Below are positions 7,556 to 15,433 of a stretch of DNA of 27,337 nucleotides, in pieces. The notes beneath the pieces are model-generated. The model was not told where the DNA came from and searched no databases. It saw nothing but the letters and a program-made list of their open reading frames with translations. Each line of letters starts with the position of its first letter. Within the stretch, counting starts at the first letter, position 1. Both the position numbers and the translations under genes were made by a program. Source of the DNA: Lonsdalea britannica (GTDB taxonomy: Bacteria; Pseudomonadota; Gammaproteobacteria; Enterobacterales; Enterobacteriaceae); the NCBI RefSeq assembly GCF_946477055.1, contig NZ_CAMKXG010000011.1, positions 1 through 27,337 of the forward strand, given 5' to 3'.

Positions 7556-8578
7556 TTACTGCAGATGCTTTTTCAGCAGCCTGCCAGCCTGGTCCAGCGC
7601 GGCCTGAGCTTCCGGCACCTTCACCAACGCGTTGTGAAAACCGAAGTCGTGGATCATACCGTTGTAACGTACCTGCACGACGTCGACGCCCGCCGCATTC
7701 AGATGGCGAGCATAGGCTTCCCCTTCGTCTCGCAGCACATCGTTTTCTGCGGTTTGGATCAGGGCTGGCGGTAACCCTTTCAACTGCGCTTCGCTCGCCC
7801 TCAGCGGCGATGCGTAAATCTCGGCGCGCTCCGCGTCATTAGTCGTGTAGTGGTCCCAGAACCAGGTCATCATGGCGCGCGTCAAAAAGCGGCCCTCAGC
7901 AAAACGTCGGTAAGATTCCGTATCGAATCCAGCATCCGTGACCGGGCAGAAAAGCACCTGATAACGAAGCGTCGGCGTACCGCGTTCTTTCGCCATCAAG
8001 CTGACCACCGTCGCCATGTTACCGCCCGCGCTATTGCCAACAACGGCCAGACGCTGTCCATCGACGTTGATCTCCGCGCCGTGCTCAGACACCCATTGGG
8101 TTGCGGCATAGGCCTGATGGATCGCCACGGGATAATGCGCTTCCGGGCTGAGGGTGTAGTCCACGAAGACCGCCGCCGCGCCGGAAGCCCGCACCAAATC
8201 CCTGATCATGCGTTGGTGGGCCGGGAAATCACCCAGCACCCAGCCGCCACCATGAAAAAACATGAATGCGGGCGGCATGTCCCCGGCGTTGTCAGGCCGT
8301 ACGATGGTCAATGCCAGCGGATGTCCGTCCACCTGAATCGTTTTATGTGAGATGACGACGCCGGACATATCCACATCGACGCTCGCCTGCAGATCGGACA
8401 GCACCTGTCGTGCCTCGGCCGGGGAGCCTTGTTCAATCGGTTTGCCGTCCCCGCGGTTCAGCGCAGTCAACAAAGCCTGCGTTTCACGTTCAATATACGG
8501 GTCAGCACTGGCCGCATGAGCGATCCCCGACGACGGTAACAGGCTGCCGTCATGTTGATGACAAGCACATTTTTTCAT
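7556..8578 (-). CDS. HSL-family (family IV) alpha/beta-hydrolase, probable esterase
   Basis: A 340-residue protein. The oxyanion-hole motif HGGGW is at 109-113, the nucleophile Ser183 lies in GNSAGGN, Asp280 in ENDVLRDEG and His310 in MIHDFGF, so the full triad of the hormone-sensitive-lipase group is present. Such enzymes hydrolyse short-chain acyl esters; the substrate is unknown. The ATG at 8578 has GGGGAG four bases upstream. The first 25 residues are odd: they end in GIAHAASADP, which resembles a signal-peptide cleavage region, but contain no hydrophobic core (MKKCACHQHDGSLLPSSG). Either the protein is cytoplasmic or its signal sequence is damaged. It has its own terminator and sits alone between gmhA and mtnK. 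Confidence 0.85.
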   Translation of the reverse strand: MKKCACHQHDGSLLPSSGIAHAASADPYIERETQALLTALNRGDGKPIEQGSPAEARQVLSDLQASVDVDMSGVVISHKTIQVDGHPLALTIVRPDNAGDMPPAFMFFHGGGWVLGDFPAHQRMIRDLVRASGAAAVFVDYTLSPEAHYPVAIHQAYAATQWVSEHGAEINVDGQRLAVVGNSAGGNMATVVSLMAKERGTPTLRYQVLFCPVTDAGFDTESYRRFAEGRFLTRAMMTWFWDHYTTNDAERAEIYASPLRASEAQLKGLPPALIQTAENDVLRDEGEAYARHLNAAGVDVVQVRYNGMIHDFGFHNALVKVPEAQAALDQAGRLLKKHLQ

Positions 8579-8979
8579 CTTCTCCCCTCTATCAGCGCGT
8601 TGATGCCGAAAGCCAAGCGTTCATGATGGTTAATGCAACCCTGCTCATGAAAATGATAGGTGAAAATAGTCACAATCCACCGACTTTAACCTTCGGTGTT
8701 TTATGAAAAGATGAACAACGCCCACGCAGCCTCAACGTCGCAAAGCCCTCATTCAAAAACAGTGACACATTCAAGCGGTTCATCACGACAGCACTTGCCT
8801 GAAAGAACCCTTGATTTAGCGATATGTGGGGAAGGAACGAGGAGGAACAACGAGGAGTAAAATTGCGCGCAGCGTTAAAGCGCAGGCGCGCCGCCATGAC
8901 AAATGAGCTCGATATCCGGTGCTTCGACCACCGCCACGGATTCTATTTTCCTGTCGTGACGGCGGCGATACGGAGTTGA
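8579..8979. other. Intergenic region between mtnK and the esterase gene
   Basis: A 401-base stretch with both flanking genes on the minus strand. It must contain the esterase promoter (a TATCAT -10-like hexamer occurs near 8657-8662 without a good -35) and the likely end of the mtnK transcript (hairpin at 8865-8891). I found no recognisable gene, insertion-sequence end or RNA. Confidence 0.5.
8859..8891 (-). terminator. Candidate mtnK terminator
   Basis: On the minus strand GCGCGC pairs with GCGCGC, with an inner GCG/CGC pairing separated by a small asymmetric bulge and loop TTTAA. It is followed by AATTTTAC. It lies about 90 bases past the mtnK stop, so the assignment is tentative. Confidence 0.45.
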
Positions 8980-10182
8980 TCAGACGTCGAACTGACGGAT
9001 CCGCGTCAAAAGCGCGTCGATGTCGCCGACAGCCTGCGCGTCGACGATCAGCGCCCGGCCCAGCGCCAGCGCATGCTTTTTGGCGGCCAATCGCGCCTGA
9101 GTGTCCGCGATACTGTCCAGATCCGCCACATGAGCCAAACCGATGGTGCGACGAATCAATTCGGTACCGCAGTAGCCAATAGCGTCTTGCCACACCTGAC
9201 GTAAAAACAGTTCGGCATAGCCCTCAGCCGCCAGCGCTGGCTCACGGCCTTCTTCTGCGCACAGCGCCACGAAACGCTCAGCAAACGTTCGCCACAGCGT
9301 GGCACACTCGTCGAGACGCTGAGATCGGGCCGCCTTCGCCGCTTCAACCCCCAACAGCCCGGCCGCGCCGCAGTAGTTCAACAGCAGGTTCCCCAACGCA
9401 GAGCCTACGTCAAAACCGATAGGGCCGTAGAAACCGAACTCGGCGTCAATCACCTTGAGCTTGCCTTCCGCGACGAAAATCGACCCGCTATGCACATCGC
9501 CGTGCAACAGCGCTTCCGCTTTGGCGAGAAAACCGTGTTTCAAGGCCGCCACCGCGCGTTTCACCTCGCGATCTTCCCGCAGCGCCAGTACGTTCGGCAG
9601 GAGTTCTGGCTCGAACTGATTGCGTTCATGGTCGATATACGGATCGGTAAAGAACAGATCTTCCGTAATCTGACACAGCTCCGGGTTGGTGAAACGGCTG
9701 ACGGCCGCCTTTTTCTCGTGCGGCGGCTGATAGAAATCCGAGGTATGGAATAGCGTTTGCGCCAAATATTCGCCCAATTGAGCGGCCGCCTGCGGGTAAT
9801 GACGCCCGGCGACCAGCTCGTTACGCCAGATGCGGTGATCGGACAGATCTTCCTGCACCATCACCGCCAGTTCAGGATCGTAATGCAACACCGAGACGGT
9901 ATGCTGCGGGCAAAACTGCGCGTGGGTCAGCAAGGTTTCCGCTTCGATGCGCGATCTGTCCAGCGTCAGCGGCCACGACTCGCCGACGCAGCGCACATAG
10001 GGCAATGCCTGTTTGACGATCACACGGCTGACGCCCTGCGTGTCGCGAATTTTAAAGACCAGATTCAGGTTGCCGTCGCCAATCTCTTCGGCGTCAACCA
10101 ACGTATGCGCCTCTGCCACGCCGCCGTATTGGCGGGCGTATGCTACGGCATCGTCTGCATGAAAAGTACGGTATTGTGACAT
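8980..10182 (-). CDS. mtnK: S-methyl-5-thioribose kinase
   Basis: A 400-residue kinase of the MTR/choline-kinase (protein-kinase-like) fold. It phosphorylates 5-methylthioribose, made from methylthioadenosine by a nucleosidase, to methylthioribose 1-phosphate with ATP. Motifs visible in order are the nucleotide-binding loop [12 protein letters not shown], the lysine of VIVKQALPY, the catalytic segment [13 protein letters not shown] and the metal-binding [17 protein letters not shown]. The frame extends 11 codons upstream, but [11 protein letters not shown] at 10182 is the family-like start with GGGG nearby. It is divergent from mtnA over a 140-base region full of MetJ boxes, so methionine repression of both genes is likely. 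Confidence 0.96.
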   Translation of the reverse strand: MSQYRTFHADDAVAYARQYGGVAEAHTLVDAEEIGDGNLNLVFKIRDTQGVSRVIVKQALPYVRCVGESWPLTLDRSRIEAETLLTHAQFCPQHTVSVLHYDPELAVMVQEDLSDHRIWRNELVAGRHYPQAAAQLGEYLAQTLFHTSDFYQPPHEKKAAVSRFTNPELCQITEDLFFTDPYIDHERNQFEPELLPNVLALREDREVKRAVAALKHGFLAKAEALLHGDVHSGSIFVAEGKLKVIDAEFGFYGPIGFDVGSALGNLLLNYCGAAGLLGVEAAKAARSQRLDECATLWRTFAERFVALCAEEGREPALAAEGYAELFLRQVWQDAIGYCGTELIRRTIGLAHVADLDSIADTQARLAAKKHALALGRALIVDAQAVGDIDALLTRIRQFDV

Positions 10183-10229
10183 TGCGAATCCCCTGGTAGG
10201 CGGTGTCTGTGCCATTTTCTTGTTGTTTT

Positions 10230-10261
10230 AGACATAAAAGCGTTTGGACGTCTATACATCC
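10230..10261. promoter_or_regulatory. Tandem MetJ boxes between mtnK and mtnA
   Basis: Four consecutive 8-mers on the plus strand read AGACATAA, AAGCGTTT, GGACGTCT and ATACATCC. Against the consensus met box AGACGTCT the third matches 7 of 8 and the others about 5 of 8, as is usual for cooperative MetJ operators. Candidate promoters overlap them: on minus CTGCCA-N16-TATAGA for mtnK, and on plus TTGGAC-N18-CATACT for mtnA. MetJ with S-adenosylmethionine would therefore repress both genes. Confidence 0.82.
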
Positions 10262-10322
10262 GAAAAGCATACTGGCAGAATTAAAAAATTGATGCAATAG
10301 CGCAACACGGATTTAACCCTAA

Positions 10323-11354
10323 ATGCAAAACATTAACACCACAAGCCTAAAGGTTATTGATAACCAGCTCTGGATCCTCGATCAGCAGGCGCTGCCTCAG
10401 GAGAAGGTCTGGCATCCCTGCCCAGACGTCGATGCGCTGGTGGAACACATCAAAGCGCTGCGCGTACGCGGCGCACCGGTCATCGGGCTATCGGCGAGTC
10501 TGCTGCTGGCTTTGCTGGCGGAACACGGCCTCTCTCAATCAGCGCTGGCGACCGCGCTGGAGACGCTGCGCGCGGCACGCCCGACCGCCGTCAACCTGAT
10601 GAACAATCTTGATCGCATGAAGCAAGCGCTGGCGGCGCCGGAGTGGATCCCGGCACTGGGACAGGAAGCCCTGCGGCTGATTGAGGAAGATCGCGCCCTG
10701 TGCGATCGCATCGCGGATTACGGCGCTGCGCTGGTCACCCCCGGCAGTCGGCTGCTGACGCACTGCAATACCGGCGGACTGGCGACGGCGGGCGTCGGCA
10801 CGGCGATCGGCGTTCTGCTGCGCGCACATCAGCAAGGCAAGATAGAAAACGTGTGGGTGGATGAAACCCGGCCGTTGCTGCAAGGCGGACGCCTGACCGC
10901 CTGGGAGCTAGGTGAATTAGGCATTCCCTATCATCTGATCTGCGACTCCATGGCGGCATCGCTGATGGCGCAGGGCCAGGTCGATGCCGTATGGGTGGGC
11001 GCAGACCGCATCGCTGCCAACGGCGATATCGCCAACAAAATCGGCACCTACAGCCTGGCGGTACTGGCGCAGTATCACCGCATTCCGTTCTACGTCGCCG
11101 CGCCTCATACAACGCACGATCCGCACTGCCCGGATGGCGGAGCGATCCCCATCGAACAACGCGCGGCCGCCGAAGTCACCGGCGTTTCAGGAAGCTTTGG
11201 CCATACCCAGTGGGCGCCGCAGGATGCGCCTGTCTATAACCCGGCGTTCGACGTCACCCCGGCCGCCTTGATTAGCGGTTGGGTGCTGGACAGCGGTGTG
11301 ATTACGCCCGAGCAGGTGCAGGAAGGTATTTTTCAGCAGACGTTATCGCGTTAA
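10323..11354 (+). CDS. mtnA: S-methyl-5-thioribose-1-phosphate isomerase
   Basis: Encodes 343 residues, closely like Klebsiella MtnA. It isomerises methylthioribose 1-phosphate to methylthioribulose 1-phosphate, the step after MtnK. The family (related to eIF2B regulatory subunits) uses a Cys and an Asp: Cys148 in [14 protein letters not shown] and Asp228 in [13 protein letters not shown]. The phosphate-binding [10 protein letters not shown] lies near residue 47. The ATG at 10323 agrees with the Klebsiella N-terminus, although no good ribosome-binding site precedes it. It is transcribed alone towards mtnD, with a GC-rich hairpin between the two stops. Confidence 0.96.
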   Translation: MQNINTTSLKVIDNQLWILDQQALPQEKVWHPCPDVDALVEHIKALRVRGAPVIGLSASLLLALLAEHGLSQSALATALETLRAARPTAVNLMNNLDRMKQALAAPEWIPALGQEALRLIEEDRALCDRIADYGAALVTPGSRLLTHCNTGGLATAGVGTAIGVLLRAHQQGKIENVWVDETRPLLQGGRLTAWELGELGIPYHLICDSMAASLMAQGQVDAVWVGADRIAANGDIANKIGTYSLAVLAQYHRIPFYVAAPHTTHDPHCPDGGAIPIEQRAAAEVTGVSGSFGHTQWAPQDAPVYNPAFDVTPAALISGWVLDSGVITPEQVQEGIFQQTLSR

Positions 11355-11365
11355 TGCGGTAGAAC

Positions 11366-11396
11366 ACGCCTCCCCGCCGCGCGGGTGGGGAGGCGT
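11366..11396. terminator. Bidirectional hairpin between mtnA and mtnD
   Basis: ACGCCTCCCC (11366-11375) and GGGGAGGCGT (11387-11396) are perfectly complementary, and the loop folds further (CCCGC/GCGGG). It lies midway between convergent stop codons. It lacks a strong T tract on either strand, so it is an efficient stem but a weak intrinsic terminator. Confidence 0.6.
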
Positions 11397-11411
11397 TGAG
11401 AGGCAGGAATA

Positions 11412-11954
11412 TCAGGCGAGCTTCGGATACGCCGTAGCGATATCGTCGCCGGTGAAGTGCGCAACCCACCCTTCCGGGTTATCGAACAGGCGAATGGCCG
11501 TAAAGTTCGGAGACGATCCCATATCGAACCAGTGCGGCGTTCCCGCCGGGACGGACAACAGATCGTTCTTCTCACACAGGATCTGGAAGATCTGTCCTTC
11601 GACATGCAGGCAGAACAGCCCCGCGCCCTCGACAAAGAAACGCACTTCATCTTCCCCGTGCGTATGCTCAGACAAAAACTTGCCGCGCAGCGCTTCCTTC
11701 TGAGGATTGTCGGCGCGCATGCTGATCACATCCCAGCTCTGATAGCCTTTTTCCGCCACCAGTTTATTGATTTCGTGCTGATAGGCCGCCAGCACCTCTT
11801 CCGCGTCAGGCTCGGCGCTCAATGCGCGATCCGCCTGCCAACGTTCGAAGCGGACGCCGATTGCCGTCAAACGCTGACGGATCGCCTCTGCATCCTGGCT
11901 CTGCCACACCGGTTGTGATGCGTCTTGGTCGCTGAAAATAGTGAGTGCGCTCAT
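11412..11954 (-). CDS. mtnD: Acireductone dioxygenase (ARD/ARD')
   Basis: A 180-residue cupin. The metal ligands His97, His99 and Glu103 lie in [15 protein letters not shown], and His141 in [10 protein letters not shown], the pattern of the Klebsiella enzyme. With Fe it oxidises the acireductone from MtnC to 4-methylthio-2-oxobutyrate and formate; with Ni it makes an off-pathway product and CO. The frame runs 33 codons further upstream, but MSALTIFSD at 11954 is the real start, with AGGAG eight bases before it. Its ATG overlaps the mtnC stop (ATGA), so translation is coupled. It is the last gene of mtnBCD. Confidence 0.96.
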   Translation of the reverse strand: MSALTIFSDQDASQPVWQSQDAEAIRQRLTAIGVRFERWQADRALSAEPDAEEVLAAYQHEINKLVAEKGYQSWDVISMRADNPQKEALRGKFLSEHTHGEDEVRFFVEGAGLFCLHVEGQIFQILCEKNDLLSVPAGTPHWFDMGSSPNFTAIRLFDNPEGWVAHFTGDDIATAYPKLA

Positions 11955-12640
11955 GAGGAAATCTCCTGTACGTCGATATGATCGAAGCGGCTCACCTGCG
12001 GGTGATCGCTGTGGGGGTCTGCTTCGCCGCGCAGCAGCTGACAGGTATGCCAACCGGCGCTTCGCGCCGCGTCCAGCTCCTGATGAATATCCGAAAGGAA
12101 CAGGATTTCAGCCGCCGGAAGCGCAATGGCTTCGGCGATGTTCCGATAGGAAGCGACTTCGCGTTTGGCACCGACGCGGGTATCGAAATAACCGCTGAAC
12201 AGCGGCCGTAAGTCACCGACGTCGCTGTGGCCGAACAGCAATTGCTGCGCCTCGACCGAACCGGAAGAGTAAACGTACAGCTTGATGCCCTGCTCAAGCC
12301 ACGCATGCAGCTGCGGCGCGACATCGCTGTAAACGTGGCCGTGGAAGTCGCCCTGCCGATAGCCGGTGCGCCAGATAATGCCCTGCAACGTTTTCAGCGC
12401 CGTCGACTTGCGATCTTGATCCATAAACTGCGCCAGCGCGTCCACCAGCTCAGTCTCGCTGGCTTCCGGCTGCCCAAGCTCGGTCCGCAGCGCCGCCAGC
12501 GCATCGGCGACTTCCTGCTGCTCGCTGGCCTGAGCCACGATGTCCGCCAGACGAGCGCGCGCGTAGGGAAACAGAACGTCGTGTACGAAGCGAATGTCGC
12601 TGGTGGTGCCTTCAATGTCGGTCACGATAGCCTTAATCAT
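11951..12640 (-). CDS. mtnC: Enolase-phosphatase E1
   Basis: A 229-residue HAD-superfamily enzyme carrying out two steps, enolisation and dephosphorylation of 2,3-diketo-5-methylthiopentyl 1-phosphate to the acireductone. HAD motif I is TDIEGTTSD (Asp8, Glu10), motif II is VYSSGS, and motif III/IV is around GAKREVASY and [13 protein letters not shown]. The start at 12640 (MIKAIVTD) has GGAGG close upstream. It overlaps mtnB upstream and mtnD downstream, each by ATGA. Confidence 0.96.
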   Translation of the reverse strand: MIKAIVTDIEGTTSDIRFVHDVLFPYARARLADIVAQASEQQEVADALAALRTELGQPEASETELVDALAQFMDQDRKSTALKTLQGIIWRTGYRQGDFHGHVYSDVAPQLHAWLEQGIKLYVYSSGSVEAQQLLFGHSDVGDLRPLFSGYFDTRVGAKREVASYRNIAEAIALPAAEILFLSDIHQELDAARSAGWHTCQLLRGEADPHSDHPQVSRFDHIDVQEISS

Positions 12641-13251
12641 TGCGCCTCCAGCAAACGTCGTTGCAGTTCGCACTGGAACAGAAACTCCAGCCCCTCGAGA
12701 TGACGTCGCGCTTCCTGCACGTTCTGTCCCCAGCAGTACAGGCCGTGGCCGCGCACCAGGAAACCGTAACGCAGCGGCGTGGACGCATGGCGAACCGCCA
12801 CCCGCTCGGCCAGCGCCGGAATATCCTGATCGTTATCGAAAATAGGGATGATCACTCGGTCCAGATGCGAACGCTGGCCTGCCAGCGACTTCTGCATCTC
12901 GTAGCCTTCCAGCATCAAGGCATCGCTTTTCTCTACACGAGACAACACCGTGGCGTTGACCGAGTGTGTATGCAGCACGGCGCCGATATGCGCGTCGAGG
13001 CGATACAGCAAGGTGTGCAAACCGGTTTCCGCAGACGGCGTACGGCCGCTGGGCACGTGGTTGGTGGCAATATCGACCTGTAGAAAGTCTTCCGGTTTCA
13101 GGTTGCCCTTGTCTTTGCCCGATGCCGTGATCAGGCTACGCGTCTCATCGAGACGGACGGACATATTGCCGCCGGTGGCAGGACACAAGCCTTTTTCCCC
13201 GATCCAGTGGCAGGCCGCCAGCAGGTCGGCCAAAAATACGTTATCGCTCAT
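12637..13251 (-). CDS. mtnB: Methylthioribulose-1-phosphate dehydratase
   Basis: A 204-residue class II aldolase-fold zinc enzyme that dehydrates methylthioribulose 1-phosphate to the diketone used by MtnC. Zinc ligands are His94 and His96 in [10 protein letters not shown] and His169 in [21 protein letters not shown] and ITASGKDKG form the phosphate and substrate loops. It is the first gene of mtnBCD and ends in an ATGA overlap with mtnC. The ribosome-binding site is weak. The leader contains a short stem at 13287-13302. No clear MetJ box was seen in front of it, unlike mtnK/mtnA and mtnE. Confidence 0.95.
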   Translation of the reverse strand: MSDNVFLADLLAACHWIGEKGLCPATGGNMSVRLDETRSLITASGKDKGNLKPEDFLQVDIATNHVPSGRTPSAETGLHTLLYRLDAHIGAVLHTHSVNATVLSRVEKSDALMLEGYEMQKSLAGQRSHLDRVIIPIFDNDQDIPALAERVAVRHASTPLRYGFLVRGHGLYCWGQNVQEARRHLEGLEFLFQCELQRRLLEAQ

Positions 13252-13535
13252 GGTCTATTCCCAGTGCAGGTGAATCCCCAAACGTTCCGACGCAACCGTC
13301 GGCGTTCAGTGTTGTTATTGCCGCTCATTGAGCATGAATTTTTATAAATATCAGAGAGAAATACAGATCAATGCGCGGGTCTCATTCCGCCTGCGTTTCA
13401 CCTCTCTGATTCGATCGGTGGCATATACGCTAGGCGCCTTCGCATGATGACAGGTATCACATTAACGCGTGAGATTACCCGGAGAAAACGGGGATCTCAA
13501 GAAGATCATCGGCCCTTCCCGCCAAGGAGAATACC
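13252..13535. other. Region upstream of mtnB and of the small exported-protein gene
   Basis: A 284-base divergent interval. It holds an inverted repeat CCGACG-CAAC-CGTCGG at 13287-13302 in the mtnB leader, the palindrome GCTCATTGAGC at 13323-13333, and an A/T-rich segment around 13337-13375. On the minus strand TTGATC followed 18 bases later by TTATAA is a weak candidate mtnB promoter. AAGGAG at 13524-13529 serves the plus-strand gene. Confidence 0.45.
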
Positions 13536-13966
13536 GTGAAAAGCAGGAGGATAATCCCCCTTTTTTATACTGTTTTTTCGTTTTCTGTCCGCCAACTCAG
13601 GCCGCCCCGTCGCCTGACGACACGTTGCTGTTTTCTTGTCCGACGGACGATGACGATAACATCACACTGGCAAAACGGGAGGGGAAGTTGATATTGACCT
13701 ATAACGGCAAAAGCGATGTCTTGGATGAAACCGTGCAGGAAATCAGTCGAACCTATCGCCGCAGCATCAGAACATCACCGGAGTACAATGTGGTCAGCTT
13801 CCACATCAACGGGATTAGATACAGCATGGGTTCATTCAAAACGCTCGCGACGCAAGCAGAACCTACGGGGCAGTTTTTCTCTTATTCTTCCGATAAAAAT
13901 CGAATTCCCGACGTGATCTGCTCATTTGGCGAGGACGTCAATCAACTGTCTGCGTTGGCAAAATAA
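13536..13966 (+). pseudogene. Small exported protein, frameshifted in its signal peptide; possible immunity protein
   Basis: GTG at 13536 is preceded by AAGGAG at ideal spacing and opens a signal-peptide-like sequence, MKSRRIIPLFYTVFSF. That frame then turns to nonsense and stops within about 50 codons. The continuation of an exported protein (FCPPTQAAPSPDDTLLFSCP, with an AXA-type cleavage region) lies in another frame that stays open to 13966. One inserted or two deleted bases in the homopolymer-rich stretch 13558-13585 would join them into a precursor of about 143 residues. The body is acidic at its start, has two cysteines (FSCPTD and VICSFG) suited to a periplasmic disulphide, and ends in LSALAK. 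I do not recognise the family. It converges with the GH19 gene. Either a real inactivating mutation or a sequencing error in the T runs. Confidence 0.55.
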
Positions 13967-14032
13967 TTCGTCGCTCTTCATTGAAGACGTAAACGTCGTG
14001 GCATTCACCGCATGCGCTTGCGCGATTTACGG

Positions 14033-14061
14033 ATAAATAAAAAGGGGCTGAATCAGCCCCT
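14033..14061 (-). terminator. Terminator of the GH19 gene
   Basis: On the minus strand AGGGGCTG-ATT-CAGCCCCT is followed by TTTTATTTAT. This is a strong intrinsic terminator six bases past the GH19 stop. On the plus strand the same stem is followed by only a short T run, so it may work weakly for the convergent small gene too. Confidence 0.88.
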
Positions 14062-14066
14062 GTCGT

Positions 14067-15149
14067 TTAACTTAAACGGTTTATTCGCGTCTGGATCGCG
14101 CTCACTTTGGCGGTATCCTTCGCCGCTTGATATAACGCCAGCGCCCTTTTGTAAGCCACCAGCGCCTCTACCTTATCTTTGCGAGTGCCCTGCTCTTGGC
14201 TTAATGGGTCGTGATAACGCCCCCAGCTGTACGCATAGACTTTATTGTTATAAATGGCGCTTTCCTCGAACGTGAATCCTTTTTCCTTTCTTAATTGATT
14301 CAGGTGCTCACATCTCAGCACCTCAACGGCCTTATCGAAATAGCGCAACCTGTCGTCATAACCATTAAACCCGCCGTTAATTCTGGCCGTGATCATATTG
14401 AAATCATCTTTTTTGGCGTAACTGTCCAGATTCTGGTTGCCATAATCCATGTAAAACCAAAAGGCGGATGTCACACAGTGAGGCGAGGTAGTCAGTTTAT
14501 TTCGATTGTCTTCACTGGAATAAACATCTTCGCCCACGGCGCTGCCATAGGCGCGATAGTTCTTCTCGAAGGTCAGTTGAATCAAGCCACGGCCGTACCA
14601 GGGCGCATAGCTTTTTTGACTCCCGCCGATTTCCGCGGTGTAGACCAAGCCCATACTTTCGTGACAGCACTGTGCGAGAAAATGCGCTTTCTCCCTGCAT
14701 GTGGTCATTCCGTATTTGGCGAATCCCGCGTTGAACGCTTTCAGGTACGTCGTCAGCGTGTCTTCGTCCGCCTCCGGGGCAATTTTTCGTAACTCGGCGA
14801 ACGTAATATCACGGCGACAGGCGCAGGTGGTCGGTTCCGCCGTAGTGGTTCCATACGCCTGCCCCGTCATCGGTAACGTTGAATGAAGAAAGGTTCGCGG
14901 TAGCGCCGTCGCCAGCATCGCGCGGGCACAAACCTTTGCCCTTGAGGCTAACGCATTGGCGGCTCGACGGGGCGTCAAATAAACACGGGGCGGGAGATAA
15001 GACGACAGGCTTTGGGGTAACTGTTTCACGCTGAAAATCAACTTTTCATACGGTATCAATGTGGCATATAACTCTTTGGGGTTTCGAATAGATTGACCGT
15101 TTTCAAAATCAATAATCTCGACGTTTTTCATTACGTTATTCATAAACAA
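14067..15149 (-). CDS. GH19-type chitinase/peptidoglycan hydrolase, possible secreted effector
   Basis: A 360-residue protein. Residues about 110-290 form a glycoside hydrolase 19 domain: catalytic Glu164 in HFLAQCCHES, the signature YGRGLIQLT at 185-193, and ARINGGFNGYDDR around 255-267. Many bacterial members cleave peptidoglycan rather than chitin. The N-terminal 110 residues are of unknown type, and there is no Sec signal peptide, as in phage endolysins and type VI effectors. I favour the TTG start at 15149, which has AAGGA six bases upstream; the ATG at 15143 is the alternative. The C-terminal tail is Lys/Ala-rich and helical. Base composition is visibly more A/T-rich than the mtn genes around it. 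It has its own strong terminator. No T6SS or phage genes are in the window. Confidence 0.8.
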   Translation of the reverse strand: MFMNNVMKNVEIIDFENGQSIRNPKELYATLIPYEKLIFSVKQLPQSLSSYLPPRVYLTPRRAANALASRAKVCARAMLATALPRTFLHSTLPMTGQAYGTTTAEPTTCACRRDITFAELRKIAPEADEDTLTTYLKAFNAGFAKYGMTTCREKAHFLAQCCHESMGLVYTAEIGGSQKSYAPWYGRGLIQLTFEKNYRAYGSAVGEDVYSSEDNRNKLTTSPHCVTSAFWFYMDYGNQNLDSYAKKDDFNMITARINGGFNGYDDRLRYFDKAVEVLRCEHLNQLRKEKGFTFEESAIYNNKVYAYSWGRYHDPLSQEQGTRKDKVEALVAYKRALALYQAAKDTAKVSAIQTRINRLS

Positions 15150-15341
15150 ACAATGTCCTTATGTTTTCCAATGTGCCAACTATCCAGCATTCACGCTGGG
15201 GTTCCTGTTCCTCAGGATTGTTTATGCCGACTTATATCCGTCCTTTATCGCTCTCTGGTTTAAAAACAAACTTCAACAACCTTTTCCTTAAATAACAATC
15301 CGATAAGTCCGTTTTCTCCTCGCTGACGCGTTATGTCATTT

Positions 15342-15396
15342 AGCCATATAGACGTTCAAACGTCTTAATTGCCAATTATTGACAGCGTGATATATT
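15342..15396 (+). promoter_or_regulatory. MetJ boxes and promoter of mtnE-mtnU
   Basis: AGCCATAT (15342), AGACGTTC (15350) and AAACGTCT (15358) are three adjacent 8-mers matching met box AGACGTCT at about 5, 6 and 6 of 8 positions. They end just before a good sigma-70 promoter: TTGCCA (15369-15374), a 16-base spacer and TATATT (15391-15396). A second weaker pair (TTGACA at 15379) overlaps it. MetJ bound here would exclude RNA polymerase, so mtnE-mtnU should be repressed when methionine is plentiful. Confidence 0.82.
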
Positions 15397-15433
15397 GGCT
15401 AGCTATACACGTTTGCAGGAGTTGTATTCAGTC

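Noticed and set aside
8670..8897. 75-codon minus-strand frame and possible insertion-sequence remnant between mtnK and the esterase gene
   Set aside because: I could not match any terminal repeat or transposase segment, and the frame has no ribosome-binding site.
13287..13302. Stem in the mtnB leader as a riboswitch
   Set aside because: Only a 6-bp stem with a 4-base loop is visible; there is no multi-helix structure like a SAM or other known riboswitch.
13469..13535. GTG at 13469 as the true start of the small protein
   Set aside because: It has no ribosome-binding site and gives a non-hydrophobic 30-residue lead unlike a signal peptide; the GTG at 13536 with AAGGAG is far better, although out of frame.
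13986..13997. GACGT-AA-ACGTC palindrome, resembling a met box pair
   Set aside because: It lies just after the stop of the small exported-protein gene, with no promoter near it, and the two halves are offset by two bases from tandem 8-mer spacing.
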